The notes beneath the pieces are model-generated. The model was not told where the DNA came from, made no database searches, and worked only from the letters and a program-made list of their open reading frames with translations. 64,000 nt of DNA, from contig JAEWQO010000111.1 in NCBI GenBank assembly GCA_023460315.1, forward strand, positions 62,001-126,000, in the 5' to 3' direction. How positions within the stretch are numbered: the first letter of the stretch is position 1; the number at the start of each line of letters is the position of its first letter. Positions 1-8,543 of this stretch are shown piece by piece. This DNA comes from Actinomycetes bacterium. GTDB lineage: Bacteria; Actinomycetota; Coriobacteriia; Coriobacteriales; Eggerthellaceae. The position numbers were made by a program, and so were the translations under genes.

Positions 1-93
1 GGCATCGGGAACCAGGCGCAGCAAACGGGCCACCAGTGTGCCCTTGCCGGCGCCCGATGGCCCAGAGATAACGAAGAGATTTCCGCAACGCAT
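1..93 (-). CDS. gmk: Guanylate kinase, N-terminal fragment
   Basis: Only the first 31 codons lie in the window; the gene runs off the left edge. The visible N-terminus carries the P-loop ISGPSGAGKGTL, the family-typical Walker A of guanylate kinase (ATP + GMP to ADP + GDP). The ATG lies 11 bases beyond the stop of mihF. The mihF-gmk order directly after pyrF is a common actinobacterial arrangement and suggests co-transcription with the pyrimidine genes. The call depends on the P-loop and context, because the GMP-binding region is outside the window. Confidence 0.85.
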   Translation of the reverse strand, partial: MRCGNLFVISGPSGAGKGTLVARLLRLVPDA

Positions 94-103
94 GAAACGG
101 CGG

Positions 104-412
104 CTAGCCCAGACGTTCCAAGAGCGCCCCTTGCTGACGCTCACCCAAGCCACGCAGACGACGGCTTTCAGCAATCTGAAGTTCTTTCATGATCTTCTCC
201 GCCTTGGCTTTGCCATAGCCGGGCATCGTTTCAATGAGTGTCGAGACCTTCATGCGACCCACAACCGGATCGTTCTTCATCTCGAGGACCTTCTCGAGGG
301 TAAGCTTGCCGGCCTTGAGATCGTCGCGCACCTCGGCGCGCTTAATACGAGCCGCCTTAGCCTTCTCGAGGGCTGCCTGGCGCTCTTCGGGGCTGAGTTG
401 AGGAATAGGCAT
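104..412 (-). CDS. mihF: Actinobacterial integration host factor mIHF
   Basis: A 102-residue protein starting MPIPQLSPEERQAALEKA. It has the basic N-terminal helix and a helix-hairpin-helix-like segment (METMPGYGKAKAEKIM-type, roughly residues 62-80) of actinobacterial mIHF, a small DNA-bending nucleoid protein unrelated to the IhfA/IhfB heterodimer. I chose the internal ATG because an AAGGAGAG ribosome site lies about 6 bases upstream; a longer frame extends further but has no such site. It sits between pyrF and gmk in the same orientation, as in other actinobacteria. Confidence 0.9.
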   Translation of the reverse strand: MPIPQLSPEERQAALEKAKAARIKRAEVRDDLKAGKLTLEKVLEMKNDPVVGRMKVSTLIETMPGYGKAKAEKIMKELQIAESRRLRGLGERQQGALLERLG

Positions 413-628
413 GTCTGTATCTCTCCTTCTTTTCCAAAGCGATTCCGTGATACTAGCACGCAATCGGTCGTCTTGCCTTGTCATTTATCGAATTCCAAAA
501 AAATTCAGACCACCGTTTCACATTGCCGCCACACATTGTAGAAGCCAAGAGCTTCCCTGCCCTCCTTCCGTCGCGCAACCGTTACCATTGACCAAAATTT
601 CGACATCTGGCGTGCGGTTCCTCTCGTT

Positions 629-1354
629 TTACAGCTCTGAGACGAGAGCTTCAAACGCCGCCACGGGATCGGCGGATTGGGTGATTGGCCTTCCGATCAC
701 AATATGCGAGGCTCCTGCCGCGAAGGCTTCCGAAGGCGTGGCGACACGGCTCTGATCGCCGAGCTCGCTTCCTAGGGGACGCACGCCTGGCGTGACGATA
801 TAGACATCCGGCCCGAGCATCTGACGAAGGCGATCAGCCTCCCTCGGCGAAGCGACAACGCCAGACATTCCTGCCTGCCGCGCCTGCCGCGCAAGTGCTT
901 CTACCTGCTCGGGCAGGCTCCGCGTTACGCCCGTCTGCTTCAAGGTCTCATCGTTCATGCTGGTGAGTACCGTTATTCCTAAGATTACGGGCATGCTGGC
1001 ACCGCGTTCTTCGGCGGCTCGCTCCACTCCGCGCCGCGCCGCGCGCATCATCTCCGCGCCGCCCACCGTGTGCACGGTAAGCATATCGGCTCCGCTTCCG
1101 ACGGCCGAGGCGGCTGCTCCTTCGACTTGGTGGGGGATATCATGGAGCTTGAGATCCAAAAACACCTTGAAACCCCGTTCTTTGAGCGCATGGACGATGG
1201 CCGGTCCGTTTGCGTAGAACAGCGTCATCCCGACCTTCACCCACGCCGCCTTGCCACGCAGGGCATCAGCCAGGTCCAAGGCCCTTTCAGCTTCGCAGTC
1301 AAGCGCGACGATCACGCGGTCTCGTGCAGGTGTGCCCGTAAAGCCACTTAACAT
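629..1354 (-). CDS. pyrF: Orotidine-5'-phosphate decarboxylase
   Basis: 241 residues, the usual size for the type 1 enzyme that converts OMP to UMP, the last step of de novo pyrimidine synthesis. The catalytic signature DLKLHDIP (D-x-K-x-x-D) is present around residue 60, with RDRVIVALD near the N-terminus and the phosphate-binding HIVIGRPITQ near the C-terminus. The start MLSGFTGT is preceded by AGGAG about 6 bases upstream and overlaps the pyrD stop by 7 bases, so translation is probably coupled. Last pyrimidine gene of the carAB-pyrKDF block. Confidence 0.96.
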   Translation of the reverse strand: MLSGFTGTPARDRVIVALDCEAERALDLADALRGKAAWVKVGMTLFYANGPAIVHALKERGFKVFLDLKLHDIPHQVEGAAASAVGSGADMLTVHTVGGAEMMRAARRGVERAAEERGASMPVILGITVLTSMNDETLKQTGVTRSLPEQVEALARQARQAGMSGVVASPREADRLRQMLGPDVYIVTPGVRPLGSELGDQSRVATPSEAFAAGASHIVIGRPITQSADPVAAFEALVSEL

Positions 1355-2301
1355 TCCAATGCTCCTGTCAGATCCCTTGCCCGCTCGATGCCATGCCGTT
1401 CGCAATAGCGGGCCACTCCCTCAGCAATTTCCACCGAAGCCCGGGGGTTCATGAAGTTCGCTGTGCCGACGGCGATCGCCGTTGCTCCCGCAAGCATGAA
1501 TTCCACCGCATCAGTGGCAGTGGTTATTCCACCCATGCCAAGAAGGGGAATGCGAACGGCTCGATGGGTCTCCCACACCATCCGCAGCGCGACCGGCTTC
1601 ACCGCCGGACCTGACAAGCCTCCGACCACGCGGGCAAGCACGGGCTGCCGCCGTTCTGCATCAATCGCCATGCCCAGCAACGTGTTGATGAGCGAGATCG
1701 CATCGGCACCAGCCGCTTCGGCCGCGCGGGCGATGTCGGTGACGTCAGTGACGTTCGGCGTGAGCTTCACGATGAGCGGACGATTCGTTGCCGCACGGCA
1801 ACGGGACACCACCCGCTCCACGCTTCCCCTCTGACAGCCAATGGTCATGCCCCCGGCATCGACATTCGGACATGAGACGTTCACTTCATAGGCATCGACG
1901 GGAGCCTCTTCAAGCGCCTCAATGACCTGCACGTATTCGTCGTCGCTATGGCCGGATACGTTCACGATGACGGTCGCTCCCCTCGCGGCAAGCCAAGGAA
2001 GGTCGTACTCCTTCAGATGCGCCACGCCGGGATTCTGCAATCCTATGGAATTGAGCAATCCGCTGGGCGTTTCGGCGATGCGGGGACTCGCGTTCCCTTC
2101 CCAGCCCTGCAGCGACACGCCTTTGGTTGTGACTGCCCCAAGGCTGGAAACGTCGATGAAGTCATCGTACTCACGTCCGGCAGCAAAGGTGCCCGATGCC
2201 ACGGTGACGGGATTCTTCATTTTCAGGCCGCCCAGGTCGACAGACAGGTCAACGGAAGTGGGAGGCACGCTACGCTGGGACACGCTGTCGTTCGGCATCA
2301 T
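1348..2301 (-). CDS. pyrD: Dihydroorotate dehydrogenase B, catalytic subunit
   Basis: 317 residues. It oxidises dihydroorotate to orotate with FMN and passes electrons to PyrK. Class 1B features seen: NPVTVASGTF near the N-terminus, the VNVSCPNV segment with the catalytic cysteine (about residue 140), and the FMN-phosphate motif GMGGITTATDAVEFMLAGA in the C-terminal third. The chosen ATG forms an ATGA overlap with the pyrK stop; a GTG two codons earlier is an alternative. The pyrK-pyrD pairing supports an NAD-dependent heterotetrameric enzyme, as in anaerobes and Firmicutes. Confidence 0.96.
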   Translation of the reverse strand: MMPNDSVSQRSVPPTSVDLSVDLGGLKMKNPVTVASGTFAAGREYDDFIDVSSLGAVTTKGVSLQGWEGNASPRIAETPSGLLNSIGLQNPGVAHLKEYDLPWLAARGATVIVNVSGHSDDEYVQVIEALEEAPVDAYEVNVSCPNVDAGGMTIGCQRGSVERVVSRCRAATNRPLIVKLTPNVTDVTDIARAAEAAGADAISLINTLLGMAIDAERRQPVLARVVGGLSGPAVKPVALRMVWETHRAVRIPLLGMGGITTATDAVEFMLAGATAIAVGTANFMNPRASVEIAEGVARYCERHGIERARDLTGALEC

Positions 2302-3104
2302 CGCCACCTCACCTTCCGGGCATCAAAAATAGGACCATCGACGCAGGCGCGCTTCTTCCCGTCCACGGTATCGACGATGCAGGACAGGCACGCCCCCACG
2401 CCACAAGCCATGCGCCTTTCCAGAGAAACCTCGCACGGAATATCCCTGGCAGCAGCCATTGTGCTGACCGCCTTCATGAGGGGGTCGGGGCCACAGACGG
2501 CCACGTAGTCATAGGAGATTCCTGCAGTCTCGGCATCGGCGAGGGATTCAGCCACAAGCGAGGTGCAAAATCCCTCCCTTCCGAAACTGCCATCGTCGGT
2601 CGCGCAGCGTGGCGGCGCCGCAAGAATGCCTTCGTAGCGCACTCGACAGGCAAGCGCCTCTTCGGTTTGCGCGCCAAGCACCACGTCCGTGTCGACTCCA
2701 GCAGCGCGGAGATGCTCGGCAAGCATGAACAGGGGCGCCGCCCCAACTCCTCCACCGACGAGCAATGCCCGCCCGATATCCGTCGGCGGCTGCCAGGCGC
2801 GACCGACGGGCCCGATGAGCTCGACACCCTCATCGCCCGGCGCAAGGGTGGCCATGTGCCCGCTGCCAAATCCAACCACCTGGTAGAGGATGTCCAACGT
2901 CCCCTCATGCATCTGACGGGCATACACCGAAAACGGACGTCGCAGGATATGAGTGTCCATGCCCGGTATCTTCATGTGCACAAACTGGCCCGGCCTGATG
3001 TTTGACGCAATGCGGGGCGACAGGAGCCTCATGAGATGGAGGTTGGGGCCGACATCCTCGTTCGTCAGAATATGAGCCTGTTCGTTGACGAGCGTCACGT
3101 CCAT
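2298..3104 (-). CDS. pyrK: Dihydroorotate dehydrogenase B, electron transfer subunit
   Basis: Ferredoxin-reductase-type FAD/NAD subunit of DHODase B. The sequence has the FAD-binding RRPFSVYA, the NAD-site GGGVGAAPLFMLAEHL, and a C-terminal [2Fe-2S] cluster RRMACGVGACLSC with a following Cys in KKRACVDGP. From the chosen ATG (MDVTLVNEQ) it has 268 residues, near the family norm. Two in-frame ATGs 24 and 30 bases upstream are possible, but I see no ribosome site for them, while GGAG lies about 11 bases before the chosen codon. A long purine-rich leader precedes it (see 3225-3420). Confidence 0.93.
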   Translation of the reverse strand: MDVTLVNEQAHILTNEDVGPNLHLMRLLSPRIASNIRPGQFVHMKIPGMDTHILRRPFSVYARQMHEGTLDILYQVVGFGSGHMATLAPGDEGVELIGPVGRAWQPPTDIGRALLVGGGVGAAPLFMLAEHLRAAGVDTDVVLGAQTEEALACRVRYEGILAAPPRCATDDGSFGREGFCTSLVAESLADAETAGISYDYVAVCGPDPLMKAVSTMAAARDIPCEVSLERRMACGVGACLSCIVDTVDGKKRACVDGPIFDARKVRWR

Positions 3105-3224
3105 CCTTCCTAATTCTCCGACCGGCATTGTCATGCGCGGCGGTTCTGCGGTTCTCTAGGAGACAATTGTACCATCTGCCTGGCAAAGAGGCGGTTGACG
3201 GGCGGGAATGCACGGTAAGCGCAC

Positions 3225-3420
3225 GCTCTCCCCCATCTTTTCGCCCCCTTTCGCGCATCTTTTCATCATCCTTTCGCCCATCTTTTCGCCCTCCTTTCTC
3301 CCTCTTCCCCGTATCCTCGTCTCCCTCCTTTTTGCGCTTTTTCTGATCCCTTGCCTCCTCTTCTTCATTTCGACGCTCTGTTTCTTTTGACCGCTTTCTT
3401 TTCCGTCTTCACTTCTTCTC
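3225..3420. repeat. Strand-asymmetric pyrimidine tract in pyrK leader
   Basis: About 200 bases that are overwhelmingly C and T on the plus strand, hence almost pure purine in the minus-strand pyrK leader. It contains repeated blocks of the type catcttttcgccc (around 3234-3292). No ORF here has codon character; frames crossing it yield Ser/Pro/Phe or Lys/Arg/Glu runs. The rest of the pyrK-to-element gap (3105-3224) shows nothing recognisable, including no PyrR-binding loop. Confidence 0.6.
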
Positions 3421-3442
3421 GCGCGTTTCTTCCATGGGGGAA

Positions 3443-3579
3443 GCCGCGAGCCGTCGAAATGGCACTATGACAACCGAGGCAAAAAGAGCGGCAGGCCTCT
3501 GATCTGGCAATTTTCAATCCCCTTGTTGCGACAGGCTCGTTTCGCAGGCGCAAATCTTGCCATTTCGACGGCTCGCGAC
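3443..3579. mobile_element. 137-bp palindromic MITE-like element, copy 1
   Basis: Terminal inverted repeats of 22 bases (left end begins gccgcgagccgtcgaaatgg; right end is its reverse complement with one mismatch) enclose a core of about 93 bases. A second copy at 5041-5177 has the same length and about 93 percent identity by eye, in the same orientation. A third element at 23525-23650 shares only the ends. No coding capacity is evident. Whether it is a non-autonomous transposon or a REP-like palindrome cannot be decided here. Confidence 0.75.
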
Positions 3580-3645
3580 AGGTCATGACATTGAACGCTC
3601 CCATAGTTGGCCGCATCATAAATCAGACGGATTCCCCCAGAATTT

Positions 3646-4620
3646 TCACAGCACCGGCCGATCCTCCGGCCGACCGCCAAGCAGTTGGGATCGCAACTCC
3701 CGTTCTCGAATCGTCCAGGAAAGACTCGTCTTCCTGTTTCGCTTGCCCAAACGCTTTGAAAGCAACTGAACGACAGCGGCAAATTCAGAGCGCAGAGCGA
3801 CCTGTCTTCTGGTGACCGTCACCACTTCGATTCCCATGTTCGCCAAAACCGTGCGTCGCGTCGCGTCATCGGCGATCCGATCACCGCCGGTATGATGCAG
3901 ATCACTGTCATACTCGACGGCGAGACGTGCTTTCGGCCAATACAGATCGCACCGGAGGCTTCTCTTCCCGGTTGCCCGCTGGGCGCTTTCGGTCAGAGAT
4001 ACCGGATAGTTCAACTCAGGTTGCGGCAATCCGCACCCGCCGAGGCGCAGCGGCAAAGACAGCAACAGGACGAGGATGGTTTCCCGGGGAGAGGCTGAGC
4101 CTTTTGCAATATAGCGAAGGGCTCGCTTTGCATCAAAGCTGCCACGTAAGCCCTCGACAGCATCGATGAACAGGGAGAGGGCTTCGACGCTGACGAGCGG
4201 ACTCCTCTGGAATATTTCTTTTTGTCCCCCTGAAGACGAGCTATAGGTTCCGCAAAACTCAAATCCCAGTTCAAGCAGCTGAGGAAAAGGCATCTTCGTT
4301 GCCATTTGCACAAAGCACAGTTCCGGGCGACAAACGAGAATCTCATCTGCCACTTGTACGAAAGAAGCGGGTGGCAGATGAGGTGGATGCAGGTGACATG
4401 ATGAATGGATGCCACGACAGCGGGAATCTGCCGTGTCAACAAGCAGATGAACTGGATCGGAAAGAAACGCCGATCCCCATCGTCGAATCTCATCGACCTG
4501 TGCAGCAGTCGGCTTTCCCGCGCTTGCACCTTTCGCCGCAGAGTCTGCATAGGGAAACGAGGCGGACGTTACGGTGCGCCAGAATTCCAATGCGGAGATA
4601 TGGCTGAGAATAAGTGTCAT
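3646..4620 (-). CDS. Endonuclease-fold (DUF559/Vsr-like) protein
   Basis: 324 residues, no assigned function. The N-terminus (MTLILSHISALEFWR) resembles a class of AbiEi-like or coriobacterial hypothetical proteins, by memory only. Around residues 225-290 the segment RCDLYWPKARLAVEYDS, then H, then GIEVVTVTRRQV, matches the pattern of DUF559/very-short-patch-repair-type PD-(D/E)xK nucleases. I see no Shine-Dalgarno before the ATG. The gene sits between two near-identical palindromic elements (3443-3579 and 5041-5177) and separates carB from pyrK, which suggests acquisition as an inserted cassette. Codon use looks less biased than in the pyr genes. Nuclease activity is inferred. Confidence 0.6.
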   Translation of the reverse strand: MTLILSHISALEFWRTVTSASFPYADSAAKGASAGKPTAAQVDEIRRWGSAFLSDPVHLLVDTADSRCRGIHSSCHLHPPHLPPASFVQVADEILVCRPELCFVQMATKMPFPQLLELGFEFCGTYSSSSGGQKEIFQRSPLVSVEALSLFIDAVEGLRGSFDAKRALRYIAKGSASPRETILVLLLSLPLRLGGCGLPQPELNYPVSLTESAQRATGKRSLRCDLYWPKARLAVEYDSDLHHTGGDRIADDATRRTVLANMGIEVVTVTRRQVALRSEFAAVVQLLSKRLGKRNRKTSLSWTIRERELRSQLLGGRPEDRPVL

Positions 4621-4731
4621 GCGTTCAGATTACCATGCTCGCCAGGGATGTCAGAGCTAAAAAATATGTTATTTGAACAGGAGATATAAATCATTTTACA
4701 TGCTTGATTTTCGCTAGATTCACGTCAAATT

Positions 4732-4768
4732 TGCGCTGGATTTCCGTTTGGTGTGCGCTGGATTTCCG
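4732..4768. repeat. 15-bp direct repeat, 22-bp period
   Basis: The 15-mer tgcgctggatttccg occurs at 4732-4746 and again at 4754-4768 in the otherwise empty gap between the endonuclease-like gene and carB. The gap 4621-5040 holds this repeat, the hairpin at 4965-5006 and no credible gene. Spacing of about two helical turns would suit a protein-binding site, but that is a guess. Confidence 0.4.
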
Positions 4769-4964
4769 CGAGCGAATCACTGACTGAAGCAAGGACGGCG
4801 GCGGGGAGCGGGAGCGGCAGAGGAGGTTTGATGCGAGCAAAAGAATACGCGACGGCAATTCGGCAATCCATCCGACGGTTCGCTCCATCCCTTAGCCAGG
4901 CGCTGTCGCTCGCCGTCGGCATCATATGTCTGTTCCGCCAAGCGAGAGAACGTTCGACAGGCAT

Positions 4965-5006
4965 GCCCCCTCTTTCTGGCTGCCCCCCGATCAGAAAGAG
5001 GGGGGC
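4965..5006. terminator. GC-rich hairpin downstream of carB
   Basis: gccccctctttctg pairs with cagaaagagggggc (one extra G in the right arm) around a 13-base loop. It lies about 300 bases past the carB stop, on the far side of palindromic copy 2. There is no U-tract on either strand, so it could be a weak terminator or an RNA-stability structure. Confidence 0.4.
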
Positions 5007-5040
5007 GGACGCCCTCTGACGCCTCATCCCTGTCAACAAA

Positions 5041-5177
5041 GCCGCGAGCCGTCGAAATGGCACTATGGCAACTGAGGCAAAAAGAGCGGCAAGCTTCTGA
5101 TCTGGCGGTTTTCAATCCCTTTGTTGCGACGGGCTCGTTTCGCAGGCGCAAATCTTGCCATTTCGACGGCTCGCGGC
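5041..5177. mobile_element. 137-bp palindromic MITE-like element, copy 2
   Basis: Perfect 22-base terminal inverted repeats and a core nearly identical to copy 1 (about 9 differences over 137 positions). It lies 133 bases beyond the carB stop, so copies 1 and 2 bracket the endonuclease-like gene as direct repeats. The interval 5178-5310 also contains the 9-bp tandem repeat at 5209-5239. Confidence 0.75.
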
Positions 5178-5208
5178 ATAAACGACACAAGCAGTGAAGA
5201 ACAGCGAG

Positions 5209-5239
5209 GGTCCCTTGGGTCCCTTGGGTCCCTTGGGTC
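5209..5239. repeat. Short tandem repeat (9-bp unit)
   Basis: Three and a half copies of ggtcccttg in a row, just outside palindromic copy 2 and downstream of carB. Such a repeat could vary in copy number by slippage. No gene overlaps it. Confidence 0.7.
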
Positions 5240-5310
5240 GTGGTTATTCCTTGGGAAAGAACACCTGCGATCCAGGAAGGGACACCTTAAGATTCAACCG
5301 TCCCCGTCCA

Positions 5311-8300
5311 TCACCGAATATCCCACTGGGGAAGATCCTGCAGGGCGACGACGGACAGGCCGTTGTCGCGAGCGACCTCCATGCCTGCCACCATGGCCTG
5401 AGCTCCTGCCAGATTGGTGACGTGGGTCACGCCATGCTTCACCGCCTCAAGACGCAGCTCATAGCCATCGGCACGCGTGGCATGCCCGAAAGGCGTGTTG
5501 ACCATGAGAGCGATGTCGCCGTTCGCAATCATGTCACATACATTGGGTTCACCCTCGTGGATCTTCTTGACCTCTTCGCACTCGATGCCCGCCGCACGGA
5601 GGGCTCGTGCCGTGCCGCCGGTAGCGACAATATGAAATCCCAAGCGAGCAATGTCGCGTGCAATGGATACGATGGCGCGCTTATCGCGATCACAGACGCT
5701 GATGAAAACCGTTCCGCCTTCAGGCAGCGCATAGCTGATGGCCAGCTGCGTCTTTGCAAATGCGGCTGGGAAGTTTCGGGCGATGCCCATCACCTCGCCC
5801 GTCGACTTCATTTCAGGGCCAAGCACCGTGTCGGCACCGGGGAAGCGGCCAAACGGCATGACAGCTTCCTTCACGCTGAAATGCTCAAGGCGACGATCGT
5901 CAGGTGGCAGTCCCAAGTCGGCAATCTTCTCCCCCGCCATGATGCGCGCAGCACATTTTGCCAGCGGAACGCCCGTGGCCTTCGAGGCAAACGGCACGGT
6001 GCGGCTTGCGCGGGGGTTGGCTTCGATGATGTAGATGACTTGATCCTTGATGGCGAACTGGATGTTTATGAGTCCCACGACGCCCAAGCGCAACGCAAGG
6101 CGGCGGGCTATGCTCCTCAACTGCGCCTGCACGGCTTCCGACAGCGCAAAGGGAGGCGTGCAGCAGGCGGAATCGCCCGAATGAATGCCCGCCATCTCTA
6201 TGTGCTCGAGCACGCCGCCCACATACACTTCGTCACCATCGCAGAGCGCATCCAAATCGACCTCGACCGCCCCTTCGAGAAAACGGTCAAGATACACGGG
6301 ATGGTCAGGCGATATCTTCGCCGCTTCCGCCATGTATTTCTCAAGTTGAGCGCCATCGTACACGATGCCCATGCCCCGTCCGCCCAGCACGTAGCTTGGA
6401 CGGACAAGCAAAGGAAAGCCAATCTGATCCGCGACGGCGCACGCCTCTTCGAAGGTCGAAGCCATGCCGGCAGAAGGATAGGTGATTCCCAGCTCATCGA
6501 GAATCGCTGAAAAACGATCACGGTCCTCGGCGAGGTCGATTGCTTCCGGCTGTGTCCCGAGGATGGGAACACCCGCGGCGGAAAGCGCGTTTGCCAGCTT
6601 GAGCGGCGTCTGTCCGCCGAGCGTCACCACCACGCCTTCGGGTTGCTCAACATCCACGATGTCCATGACGTCTTCGAAGGTGAGCGGTTCGAAATAGAGC
6701 TTGTCAGAGGTGTCATAGTCGGTGGAAACCGTCTCGGGGTTGCAGTTCACCATGATGGTCTCGCATCCCACTTCGTGCAACGCATAGGACGCATGCACGC
6801 AACAGTAGTCGAACTCGATGCCCTGCCCGATGCGGTTGGGACCGGCGCCAAGAATCATGACGCGCCGCTTCGTGCCCGTCATCGCCTCCGTCTCATCGGC
6901 ATCGTAAGTTTTGTAATGATAGGCCGTTGAACTGGGGAACTCAGCGGCACAGGTGTCGACCGTCTTGAATGCCGGCTTGACGCCCAACAGCTTGCGGCAG
7001 GTGCGCACCGTAAGCTCGTCAGACCCGGTGAGATGGGCGATCTGGACATCTGACAACCCCGCACGCTTGAGAAGCCGGAATGCGTCGGCGTCAAGTTCGT
7101 CGAGGGCCATGCCCCGCAGGTTTTCCTCCACCCTCACGATGTCGGCCATGCGGTCGATGAAGAACGGATCGATGCCCGTGGCCACATGGACCCGTTCTGT
7201 CGTCCAGCCACGGCGAAGCGCCTCAGCCATATAGAAGATGCGGTCTTGCGTGGGACGTCCTACCAGATCGTCGAAATCTTCTTCATCGAGAATCTCCTTG
7301 CATTTGCCGTCGGCATTCAACCCAGCACGCCCATTTTCCAGCGAGCGCATGGCCTTCCCAAGCGCCTCCTCGAAGGTGCGGCCGATGGCCATGATCTCCC
7401 CCACGGCCTTCATGCGGGTCGATAAGGTATCGTCGGTGCCTTGGAACTTCTCGAATGCGAAACGCGGCACCTTGACAACGCAATAGTCAATGGAAGGTTC
7501 GAAGCACGCCGGGGTGGCCTTCGTGATATCGTTGACGATCTCGTCGAGCGTGTAGCCGACCGCAAGCTTTGCCGCTGCCTTTGCGATGGGAAAGCCGGTG
7601 GCCTTCGATGCAAGAGCCGAGGACCGCGAGACCCGAGGATTCATCTCGATGACGATCATGCGACCGTTGTGGGGGTTGACGGCAAACTGGACGTTGGATC
7701 CGCCCGTTTCCACGCCCACCTTTTCCAAAATGGCGAGCGATGCCGCGCGCATGCGTTGATACTCGACATCGGAGAGAGTCTGAGCTGGCGCGACGGTGAT
7801 AGAATCGCCAGTGTGCACCCCCATGGCATCGAAGTTCTCGATGGAACACACGATGATGCCGTTACCGGCATGATCTCGCATGACCTCCATCTCGTATTCT
7901 TTCCACCCCTCGATGCTTTCCTCCACGAGAACCTCGCCCGCCGGAGACAATTCGAGGCCCTGGCCCACGATGCTGAGAAGCTCGTCGCGGTCATGCGCGA
8001 TACCGCCGCCGGCACCTCCTAACGTGAAGGACGGCCTCAGGACCACCGGGTAACCCAGGACGTCAACGATATCCTCGGCATCGGAGAGGGAATAGGCATA
8101 GCCGCTTTTCGCCGTTTCGATGCCCAGCTCGGCCATGCAGTCGTTGAAGAGCTTGCGATCTTCGCCACGCTCGATTGCCGCAAGGTCGCAGCCGATCATC
8201 TCGACCCCGTATTTTTCCAAAATGCCCGCTCGAGCCAAGTCGACAGCCGTGTTCAGACCAGTCTGCCCGCCAAGGGTGGGCAGGAGGGCATCGGGGCGTT

Positions 8301-8541
8301 CTTTGGCGATGACCTGCTCGACGAATTCAACCGTGATGGGCTCCACGTACGTGCGGTCAGCAAGACCGGGATCGGTCATGATGGTGGCAGGGTTCGAGTT
8401 TACGAGAACAACCCGATAGCCGTCGGCCTTCAGGACCTTGCATGCCTGCGCCCCGGAGTAGTCGAACTCGCACGCCTGCCCGATGACGATCGGGCCCGAC
8501 CCGATGACGAGAACGGTCTTGATGTCTTCGCGTTTCGGCAT
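5311..8541 (-). CDS. carB: Carbamoyl-phosphate synthase large subunit
   Basis: 1076 residues, the full family length. It makes carbamoyl phosphate from bicarbonate, ammonia (from CarA) and two ATP. The two homologous synthetase halves are visible: the first begins KTVLVIGSGPIVIGQACEFDYSG and the second RVMILGAGPNRIGQGIEFDYCC (about residue 560). Each has its ATP-grasp domain (EMNPRVSRSSALASKATG and EANPRASRTVPFASKATG). The C-terminal allosteric MGS-like domain begins near residue 935 (GTVFISVCDRDKRAIV). Only 2 bases separate it from carA. No truncation is apparent. Confidence 0.98.
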   Translation of the reverse strand: MPKREDIKTVLVIGSGPIVIGQACEFDYSGAQACKVLKADGYRVVLVNSNPATIMTDPGLADRTYVEPITVEFVEQVIAKERPDALLPTLGGQTGLNTAVDLARAGILEKYGVEMIGCDLAAIERGEDRKLFNDCMAELGIETAKSGYAYSLSDAEDIVDVLGYPVVLRPSFTLGGAGGGIAHDRDELLSIVGQGLELSPAGEVLVEESIEGWKEYEMEVMRDHAGNGIIVCSIENFDAMGVHTGDSITVAPAQTLSDVEYQRMRAASLAILEKVGVETGGSNVQFAVNPHNGRMIVIEMNPRVSRSSALASKATGFPIAKAAAKLAVGYTLDEIVNDITKATPACFEPSIDYCVVKVPRFAFEKFQGTDDTLSTRMKAVGEIMAIGRTFEEALGKAMRSLENGRAGLNADGKCKEILDEEDFDDLVGRPTQDRIFYMAEALRRGWTTERVHVATGIDPFFIDRMADIVRVEENLRGMALDELDADAFRLLKRAGLSDVQIAHLTGSDELTVRTCRKLLGVKPAFKTVDTCAAEFPSSTAYHYKTYDADETEAMTGTKRRVMILGAGPNRIGQGIEFDYCCVHASYALHEVGCETIMVNCNPETVSTDYDTSDKLYFEPLTFEDVMDIVDVEQPEGVVVTLGGQTPLKLANALSAAGVPILGTQPEAIDLAEDRDRFSAILDELGITYPSAGMASTFEEACAVADQIGFPLLVRPSYVLGGRGMGIVYDGAQLEKYMAEAAKISPDHPVYLDRFLEGAVEVDLDALCDGDEVYVGGVLEHIEMAGIHSGDSACCTPPFALSEAVQAQLRSIARRLALRLGVVGLINIQFAIKDQVIYIIEANPRASRTVPFASKATGVPLAKCAARIMAGEKIADLGLPPDDRRLEHFSVKEAVMPFGRFPGADTVLGPEMKSTGEVMGIARNFPAAFAKTQLAISYALPEGGTVFISVCDRDKRAIVSIARDIARLGFHIVATGGTARALRAAGIECEEVKKIHEGEPNVCDMIANGDIALMVNTPFGHATRADGYELRLEAVKHGVTHVTNLAGAQAMVAGMEVARDNGLSVVALQDLPQWDIR

Positions 8542-8543
8542 GA

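Noticed and set aside
3105..3645. Third PyrR attenuator before pyrK
   Set aside because: I looked for the CGGT-GAGAG-ACCG hairpin and a U-tract terminator and found neither.
5194..6510. Large plus-strand frame opposite carB
   Set aside because: Shadow of carB codon bias; no ribosome site or domain. Similar antisense frames opposite pyrC, dnaG, copA, arcA and the ABC exporter were dropped for the same reason.
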